Notes under the pieces: generated by a model | Database searches by the model: none | Told to the model about the DNA's origin: nothing | What the model saw: the letters and a program-made list of their open reading frames with translations, nothing else | NCBI GenBank assembly: GCA_000433415.1 | Contig: FR890490.1 | Location: 14,184-25,846, forward strand | DNA length: 11,663 nt | Direction: 5' to 3' | DNA from: Clostridium sp. CAG:448 | GTDB lineage: Bacteria > Bacillota > Clostridia > Oscillospirales > CAG-272 | In this document: piece after piece, positions 7,354 through 11,663 of the stretch | Layout: each line of letters opens with the position of its first letter | Position numbering within the stretch: the stretch's first letter is position 1 | Made by a program: the position numbers and the translations under genes

Positions 7354-9798
7354 TTACTTTTCCGGTTTGACCAAATGCGCCAACATAAACCGCGTTCCGT
7401 TGCGGTCAAACATAATCTCATAGGAAATCACCATGCCGGTCTTTCGGACAGACAGCACTTCACCGGCGCCCCACTTGTCGGTGGTCACACGGTCGCCCGG
7501 CGCAAAAGCAGGCTGACCGCCCAGCGACGGATTTCCGGTGACGGACGCACGGTTGACCGTTGCCAGATCCGCCGCGGATGCCGTGCGCACGGGAGAGGCG
7601 GCGCGTGCTTTGGAAAACTGCGTATAACCACCGCTGTGATACTGCGGTTCCGGCACGGAGGTGCTGCGCTCCACCAGTTCCTCCGGAATTTCGGAGACAA
7701 ACCGGGAAAGCGGGTTAAAGGAGGTCTGCCCGTACAGCAGTCGGCATTTTGCGTGCAAGATATAGATCCGCTTTTTCGCCCGGGTCAGTGCCACGTAGGC
7801 AAGACGGCGTTCTTCCTCCATGTCGTCACCGTCACCGCAAATGGTCTGCATCCCCGGGAAAATCCCCTCTTCCATTCCCGGCAGAAAAACAACGGGAAAC
7901 TCCAGCCCTTTTGCGCTGTGGATGGTCATCATGACAACCGCGTCCGCGTTTTCGTCATACCGGTCCACGTCGGCAACCAGCGCGTTTTCCTCCAAAAATC
8001 CGGCCAGGGTCGGATTGGTCGCCTGCGCCGCATACTCGACGATTCCCGATTTGAATTCGTTCAAATTCTCCAACCGATCCTCCTCTGCACTGCCTTCATC
8101 AAGCAGCATCTGCCGGTACCCGGTTTCATCCAGCACCATATCGAACAGATCCGGCAACGGAATCACGTCGACAAAGGCGCTCAGGCGGTTGATCATATCC
8201 GCAAATCCGGTTAATATCGGCGCCGTGCGTGCAAGGGCGGTATAGCGGTCGGCACGTTCCAGGACGGAAAACATGCTGCAGTCTTCCTCCAATGCGATCT
8301 CCTGTATGGCGGCAAGGGTTCTGTCACCGATCTTGCGCTTGGGTTGGTTGATAATCCGCAAAAGGCGCTCGCGGTCTGCGTGGTTGGAAAGCAGCTGCAA
8401 ATACGCAACGATGTCGCGGATTTCTTTCCGGTCCGCAAACCGCACGCCGCAAAGCACGCGGTACGGTACGGACATCCGGTTGAACATTCGCTCAATGCTG
8501 TTGGACTGCGCATTGGTGCGATACAGAATCGCGTAGTCCCGATACCGGCTTTTCCCCTCAGCCACGCCCCGTTTTACAGTGTTGGCAATAAATTCCGCCT
8601 CACTGTTCTGATCTGCCGTTTCCACCAGACGGATTTTCTCCCCGCGTTCTCCCTCGGTCCACAGCGTCTTTCCCTTTCGGGAGGTATTATTGGCAATCAC
8701 CACGTTCGCCGCATTCAGAATCGTCGCGGTCGAACGGTAATTCTGCTCCAAGCGAATGACCTTCGCCTCTTTGTAAACACGGTCGAAGCTTAGGATATTT
8801 TTGATGGTCGCCCCGCGGAAACGGTAAATACTCTGGTCATCGTCTCCGACCACCATCAGATTATCCGTACCGCCCGCAAGGAGTGCGGTCAGATAAAACT
8901 GCGCCTGGTTGGTATCCTGATACTCATCCACACAAACGTACCGGAACTTGCGCTGACAGGCGGAGCGCACCTCCTCGTTGTCCCGCAAAAGCAGAACAGT
9001 CTGCATGATCAGGTCGTCAAAATCAAGGGCATTGGCATTTTTCAGCATGGTCTGATAGACCTCATAAATTTTGGCAATCTGAGAGAACCGGTAGTCATTG
9101 CCCGCTTCCTCCTTCAGTCCTTCCGGAGTCAGCAGTTTTTCCTTGGCACGGCTGACGGTATTTACAACCGATTTGACAGGAAACTGCTTTTCATCGATAT
9201 TGCAGGCGCGCATTGCCCCCTGCATGGCACGTTTGGTGTCCTCCGTGTCATAGATGGAAAATCCCGTCTGATACCCCGCATATTGCCCGTACTGATGCAA
9301 CAGGCGCACGCACACGGAGTGGAACGTCCCCGCCCAGATACTGTCAGCAACCGCCGGGTCTGCAAACGCCGCGCCCAGTCTTGACTTAATCTCCTTTGCG
9401 GCTTTGTTGGTAAAGGTGATCGCCAACACCTGATACGGATGGCAGACCGGTTGCGCAAAGCGATCCAAAAAAGCCGCAAGGACGTCTCTTTGCAACGTTT
9501 GGTTCTTTGCCGCACGGAGGAATTCCGCCGTCCGCTTTTCCAGCATGCTCACCTCTGCCTCCAGCGCCGCATCCGGTGCAATGGTCCCTGAAGCGTAGGC
9601 GTTTCCGTAACGGATCAGATGTGCAATGCGCTGTACCAGGACGGTGGTTTTCCCGCTTCCCGCCCCCGCAAGCACCAACAGCGGTCCGTTCACGGTAAAA
9701 ATCGCTTCCCGCTGACGACTGTTCAGATGCTGATAATACAGTTCAAACAAGATGCGTTTGGCATCGAGGTAACGTTTTCTGAGTTCTGTTGTTTCCAT
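7354..9798 (-). CDS. pcrA: ATP-dependent DNA helicase, PcrA/UvrD type (superfamily 1A)
   Basis: A complete 814-residue 3'-5' DNA helicase acting in repair and in clearing proteins from DNA. All SF1A motifs are visible: Q-like LNSRQREAI (25-33), Walker A AGAGSGKTT (44-52), motif Ia TFTNKAAKEIKSRL (128-141), Walker B VDEYQDTNQAQ (290-300), motif III VVGDDDQSIYRFRGA (316-330), motif IV LEQNYRST (350-357), motif V TIHSAKGLEFPVVFLPG (625-641) and motif VI ERRLAYVALTRAKKR (663-677). The C-terminus has a Tudor-like module PGDRVTTDKWGAGEVLSV (767-784), as in PcrA, behind a low-complexity linker. About 45-50 extra residues sit between Walker A and motif Ia (about 66-120) compared with Bacillus PcrA, accounting for some of the extra length over the usual 720-770. 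The ATG at 9798 is preferred over an upstream in-frame start because that would translate through a terminator hairpin and overlap the small gene behind it. The ribosome binding site is somewhat distant. Confidence 0.95.
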   Translation of the reverse strand: METTELRKRYLDAKRILFELYYQHLNSRQREAIFTVNGPLLVLAGAGSGKTTVLVQRIAHLIRYGNAYASGTIAPDAALEAEVSMLEKRTAEFLRAAKNQTLQRDVLAAFLDRFAQPVCHPYQVLAITFTNKAAKEIKSRLGAAFADPAVADSIWAGTFHSVCVRLLHQYGQYAGYQTGFSIYDTEDTKRAMQGAMRACNIDEKQFPVKSVVNTVSRAKEKLLTPEGLKEEAGNDYRFSQIAKIYEVYQTMLKNANALDFDDLIMQTVLLLRDNEEVRSACQRKFRYVCVDEYQDTNQAQFYLTALLAGGTDNLMVVGDDDQSIYRFRGATIKNILSFDRVYKEAKVIRLEQNYRSTATILNAANVVIANNTSRKGKTLWTEGERGEKIRLVETADQNSEAEFIANTVKRGVAEGKSRYRDYAILYRTNAQSNSIERMFNRMSVPYRVLCGVRFADRKEIRDIVAYLQLLSNHADRERLLRIINQPKRKIGDRTLAAIQEIALEEDCSMFSVLERADRYTALARTAPILTGFADMINRLSAFVDVIPLPDLFDMVLDETGYRQMLLDEGSAEEDRLENLNEFKSGIVEYAAQATNPTLAGFLEENALVADVDRYDENADAVVMMTIHSAKGLEFPVVFLPGMEEGIFPGMQTICGDGDDMEEERRLAYVALTRAKKRIYILHAKCRLLYGQTSFNPLSRFVSEIPEELVERSTSVPEPQYHSGGYTQFSKARAASPVRTASAADLATVNRASVTGNPSLGGQPAFAPGDRVTTDKWGAGEVLSVRKTGMVISYEIMFDRNGTRFMLAHLVKPEK

Positions 9799-9811
9799 GT
9801 TTCTGTATGTA

Positions 9812-9818
9812 CTCCCCT
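9812..9818 (-). promoter_or_regulatory. Putative ribosome binding site of pcrA
   Basis: AGGGGAG (minus strand, 9818 to 9812) lies 13 bases before the ATG at 9798. The spacing is longer than usual, suggesting modest translation. It starts just after the T-run of the upstream terminator. Confidence 0.55.
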
Positions 9819-9825
9819 CTTCCGG

Positions 9826-9852
9826 AAAAAGGCTGCCACGACCGTGACAGCC
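9826..9852 (-). terminator. Intrinsic terminator after the Asn/Gln-rich small gene
   Basis: On the minus strand GGCTGTCAC (9852-9844) pairs with GTGGCAGCC (9839-9831), a 9-bp stem with one wobble pair and a GGTC loop, followed at once by TTTTT (9830-9826). It begins 35 bases past the stop of the small gene and ends 27 bases before the pcrA start, so it either ends the small transcript or acts as a leaky attenuator in front of pcrA. Confidence 0.8.
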
Positions 9853-9887
9853 AATCAACATGCTTATCGCGTACAGGCTCTTCCAGG

Positions 9888-10058
9888 TCAGTCGTTTTCC
9901 TGATTGTTGTTTTCCCGGTTCTGGCTGTTCTGCTGATTCTGGCAATTCTTCTGCTGATTCTGGCAGTTGCTCTTCTTATTCTGGTTCTGATTCTGGTTCT
10001 GATTCCGGTTCTGATTTTGGTTCTGATTCTGGTTCTGATTATTCTGATTGTTCTGCAT
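9888..10058 (-). CDS. Asn/Gln-rich 56-residue protein of unknown function
   Basis: The frame runs from the ATG at 10058 to the TGA at 9890-9888 and encodes 56 residues, mostly Asn and Gln. The first half is an alternating Q-N tract with a single Arg. The second half carries two copies of a seven-residue unit (S/K)NCQNQQ with Cys32 and Cys39, and the end is acidic (ENNNQEND). There is no hydrophobic segment or signal peptide, so it is soluble or assembled inside the cell or spore. Support for a real gene is an AAAAGGAG site 10 bases upstream, a terminator just downstream, 83 bases of leader after the preceding gene, and the same strand as its neighbours. Similar N/Q-rich small proteins, as I recall them, occur in spore-forming Clostridia, but none of known function comes to mind; a spore-coat or matrix role is speculation. 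Other frames are also open here because of the underlying DNA repeat. Confidence 0.7.
   Translation of the reverse strand: MQNNQNNQNQNQNQNQNRNQNQNQNQNKKSNCQNQQKNCQNQQNSQNRENNNQEND
9930..9965 (-). repeat. Two direct repeats of 15 bp encoding CQNQQ
   Basis: CTGCTGATTCTGGCA occurs identically at 9930-9944 and 9951-9965 (plus-strand reading), with a 21-base period. Read on the minus strand each copy encodes the CQNQQ unit of the small Asn/Gln-rich protein, which places its two cysteines seven residues apart. Confidence 0.85.
9983..10042 (-). repeat. 12-bp tandem repeat, five units, inside the Asn/Gln-rich gene
   Basis: Five head-to-tail copies of GGTTCTGATTCT (plus-strand reading) start at 9983, 9995, 10007, 10019 and 10031. 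Copies 1 and 4 match exactly and copies 2, 3 and 5 differ by one base each. On the minus strand each unit adds four residues of the Q-N tract without changing frame. Such an array can gain or lose units by slippage. Confidence 0.95.
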
Positions 10059-10068
10059 GATTTTGCAT

Positions 10069-10076
10069 CTCCTTTT
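10069..10076 (-). promoter_or_regulatory. Ribosome binding site of the Asn/Gln-rich gene
   Basis: AAAAGGAG on the minus strand (10076 to 10069). An ATG at 10068 directly abuts it and would give only nine codons in another frame; the ATG at 10058 has a usable 10-base spacer and opens the 56-residue frame, so it is the chosen start. Confidence 0.75.
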
Positions 10077-10100
10077 GTAATTCTAAGATTACGAAAAGAA

Positions 10101-10128
10101 GTATGCACAGCCGCAGTCAGTTTTATAC
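10101..10128 (-). promoter_or_regulatory. Possible promoter of the Asn/Gln-rich gene, sporulation-sigma-like
   Basis: On the minus strand GTATAAAA (10128-10121) is followed after 15 bases by CATAC (10105-10101). CATA at -10 is a feature of sigma E and sigma K promoters of spore formers, but the rest of the -10 (TTCT) and the -35 fit poorly. Transcription would start near 10090, ahead of the ribosome binding site. No good sigma A promoter is visible in this 83-base gap. This is a weak, motif-only suggestion. Confidence 0.2.
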
Positions 10129-10141
10129 GCGTTTTTTCAAA

Positions 10142-11527
10142 TTAAACGGTACGGTACTGATACTCCACCTCTTGCCGGATCCGGTACAGGACATAGCACG
10201 CAAACGAGGCAAAGGAAACATCAAGCACAAAGCGCAAAAACGGCAACCGCTCGAAAAAGCTGTTGAGCAGGTACGGCTGGGTGAAATCATACAACACCCC
10301 CGCGGCGACAGGCAGAAGTCCGCACCCCATGCAGGCCATAACCAGCGTGCAAAGCTGCCGGCGGACAGCCCGAACCTTTTCCTCCGGATCGCGCGCGGTT
10401 TCGATCAGCATCGTATACCCCGCATACCGGTGGATCACATCGCACAGCATGCGTGCAAGCATCCAGAGCATCAAGAGGAACAGCACCGCCCCGATACAGG
10501 AAAACACTGGAATCGGCAGATAGGCGCGATAGGCGGCTTCCGTGTGCATGGCGGCACGCGGCTCACCGTAACGCAAAATAAACCACAGGTTATACGCATA
10601 GAAGCCCGCCGAAAACACCGCGTAAATGCCGGCAGCCGTGACAGCCCCCTTAAAACGGCAGCTGTACGGTCGCAGAAGAGCGCACCCGCACAAAATCAAT
10701 CCCGCGCCGACCGTATCCGGCAGCAAATTGATATGACTAACCGAAAAATCGGTCAAAAGTACCGTCCCGACTCCCATCAGAATAAAGGCAAGACGGATTT
10801 TCCGCTTGATAAAAACTTCCGGATGCGACAACACCTGTACACGGTATTTTTCATCCAATGTCCGGCAAAAGCCTCTGTCCCTTGAAAGACGGGCAAAAAA
10901 TACTATCATCCGGATCAGCCATATGGTGCCGAAAATCAGAAGAAGGGTGACGGAAAAGAGGCGGAACAGATTCCGGAAGCGGAAGTATCCCTCCCCTTTC
11001 TCCGACACGCTCAAAAGCGACAGCTCCGGCGCCAGCACCAACAGCGGCTTCAGAATCCAGAAAAATGTCGTATACCGCGCAAGGCTGTCGTTGCGGGAAG
11101 CGCGCTTCCTGTTTTTGCCGCGACCGGCAAACAAAGACCTTCTGCCGATCCCGACCCCGTTGTGCCGGGTTGCGGCAAACAGTGCCCGCCACGCCGGAAC
11201 GGCGAGAACCCATTCCGCCGTACTGTACACAAAGGTCAGAAGAAGCAGCAAAGAGTCCTGTTCGCTCTTCGCCGCCAGCAATCTGACAAACAGCAAAGCC
11301 GGCAGGACAACGGCGGAGGCAATCAGCATGCGGGAAAATCCCTTCTGCGCCCGCTCGAAATACGGGCACACCGCGCTGATGTGTGCAAGTCCTATATACA
11401 ACAGCAGATAGCCGATCACATCGGGCAAGGGGTCAAACACCGCCACTGCCGGATTGAACAGAAAAATACTGCTGATCCACAGTACGGCAATGCCGATATG
11501 AGGAACTTTTTCCTGTTTGTCTGTCAT
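10142..11527 (-). CDS. Polytopic membrane protein of unknown function with internal duplication
   Basis: A 461-residue protein with about nine hydrophobic segments, roughly at residues 11-30, 37-54, 68-85, 92-113, 154-173, 188-212, 245-285 (probably two), 297-318, 340-362, 394-413 and 431-448; the count is by eye. A basic cytoplasm-type loop rich in Arg and Lys lies at about 121-151. The N-terminal motif DPLPDVIGYLLLYIGLA (32-48) has a partner in the second half, NLLPDTVGAGLILCGCA (267-283), so the protein looks like two related halves. I recognise no transporter, enzyme or sensor signature and name no function; small LPD-x-x-G membrane proteins of this kind seem common in Clostridia. The start at 11527 is set by GGAGG seven bases upstream. 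It lies 27 bases after the stop of the preceding gene, so the two form an operon. Confidence 0.75.
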   Translation of the reverse strand: MTDKQEKVPHIGIAVLWISSIFLFNPAVAVFDPLPDVIGYLLLYIGLAHISAVCPYFERAQKGFSRMLIASAVVLPALLFVRLLAAKSEQDSLLLLLTFVYSTAEWVLAVPAWRALFAATRHNGVGIGRRSLFAGRGKNRKRASRNDSLARYTTFFWILKPLLVLAPELSLLSVSEKGEGYFRFRNLFRLFSVTLLLIFGTIWLIRMIVFFARLSRDRGFCRTLDEKYRVQVLSHPEVFIKRKIRLAFILMGVGTVLLTDFSVSHINLLPDTVGAGLILCGCALLRPYSCRFKGAVTAAGIYAVFSAGFYAYNLWFILRYGEPRAAMHTEAAYRAYLPIPVFSCIGAVLFLLMLWMLARMLCDVIHRYAGYTMLIETARDPEEKVRAVRRQLCTLVMACMGCGLLPVAAGVLYDFTQPYLLNSFFERLPFLRFVLDVSFASFACYVLYRIRQEVEYQYRTV

Positions 11528-11534
11528 ATCCGCA

Positions 11535-11539
11535 CCTCC
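11535..11539 (-). promoter_or_regulatory. Ribosome binding site of the membrane protein
   Basis: GGAGG (minus strand, 11539 to 11535) with a 7-base spacer to the ATG at 11527. It overlaps nothing upstream and rules out the in-frame ATG at 11548, which lies before it. Confidence 0.85.
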
Positions 11540-11554
11540 GCTCCGCAACCCGTT

Positions 11555-11663
11555 TTATTTGCGCTTTTTGCGCTGATTTCCGTTCTTTTTCCGCTCCCGG
11601 CGCTCACGTAAATACGCCTCGGTTTCTTCCTGCGCCTTTCTCTCCCGCTCCTCCTGTTTTTCG
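11555..11663 (-). CDS. C-terminal tail of an unidentified protein, 5' part outside window
   Basis: The minus-strand frame is open from the right edge (codons from 11662) to a TAA at 11557-11555 and gives 35 residues. They are almost all charged or polar: a Glu/Arg-rich, probably helical stretch (EKQEERERKAQEETEAYL) then a basic end with RERRERKK and RKKRK. Too little is present to assign a family. The composition could fit a coiled-coil tail or a nucleic-acid-binding end. It is read as real because the frame ends 27 bases before a same-strand gene with a strong ribosome binding site. Confidence 0.6.
   Translation of the reverse strand, partial: EKQEERERKAQEETEAYLRERRERKKNGNQRKKRK

Noticed and set aside
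7339..8214. A 291-codon plus-strand frame opposite pcrA
   Set aside because: Antisense to conserved helicase motifs, with no recognisable domain or start signal.
9799..9945. Upstream extension of pcrA to an earlier start
   Set aside because: It would translate the terminator hairpin and overlap the small gene, and it adds residues with no counterpart in PcrA.
9930..10042. Possible CRISPR-like array in the repeat region
   Set aside because: Units are contiguous 12-mers or 15-mers without unique spacers, and they lie inside a coding frame.
9860..10060. Plus-strand Ser-Asp-Gly repeat resembling surface SD-repeat proteins
   Set aside because: The same repeat artefact; there is no signal peptide, anchor or ribosome binding site.
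9743..10108. Minus-strand Arg/Ile/Thr repeat frame resembling a basic DNA-binding protein
   Set aside because: It is the neighbouring frame of the Asn/Gln-rich gene, crosses the terminator and overlaps the start of pcrA.
9789..10145. Plus-strand frame that reads as a hydrophobic Leu/Val/Ile membrane helix
   Set aside because: It is a by-product of reading the 12-bp repeat in another frame; there is no supported start, and the minus-strand frame has the ribosome binding site and terminator.

Overview
The window looks like chromosomal DNA from a Gram-positive anaerobe of the class Clostridia, plausibly a gut-type Oscillospirales relative. This rests on strong AAAGGAG/GGAGG ribosome binding sites, a LacZ-type GH2 enzyme, a CotH-family lipoprotein, a surface protein with a Cys/Gly-Ser C-terminal anchor, a PcrA-type helicase with an insert after the Walker A motif, and an Asn/Gln-rich micro-protein. 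The taxonomic call is inference from gene content. No rRNA, tRNA, CRISPR array, insertion sequence or phage gene was seen, and no gene-free stretch exceeds about 90 bases.

Left part, plus strand (1-5113). The C-terminal part of a LacZ-type beta-galactosidase enters from the left edge. Its stop codon abuts the ribosome binding site of a metallo-beta-lactamase-fold hydrolase, so the two are almost certainly co-transcribed. After an 88-base gap with an inverted repeat comes a 1094-residue secreted, surface-anchored protein. Its layout is signal peptide, two tandem LamG-like domains, a degenerate GDPD-like region, an intact glycerophosphodiester phosphodiesterase domain, an Ig-like domain, a Thr-rich linker and a C-terminal membrane anchor.

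A perfect 15-bp inverted repeat (5146-5179) separates this gene from a convergent minus-strand block.

Right part, minus strand (11663 down to 5185), in transcription order: the charged C-terminal tail of an unknown protein; a 461-residue polytopic membrane protein of unknown function with an internal LPD-motif duplication; a 56-residue Asn/Gln-rich protein built on a 12-bp DNA repeat and followed by its own terminator; a PcrA/UvrD helicase; and, 39 bases after it, a CotH-family lipoprotein kinase.

The secreted GDPD and the CotH lipoprotein are both envelope proteins with Thr/Glu-rich spacers, and the beta-galactosidase points to carbohydrate use. I do not see a coherent defence or mobile system. 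The most unusual items are the small Asn/Gln-rich gene with its repeat and flanking signals, and the composite GDPD protein.
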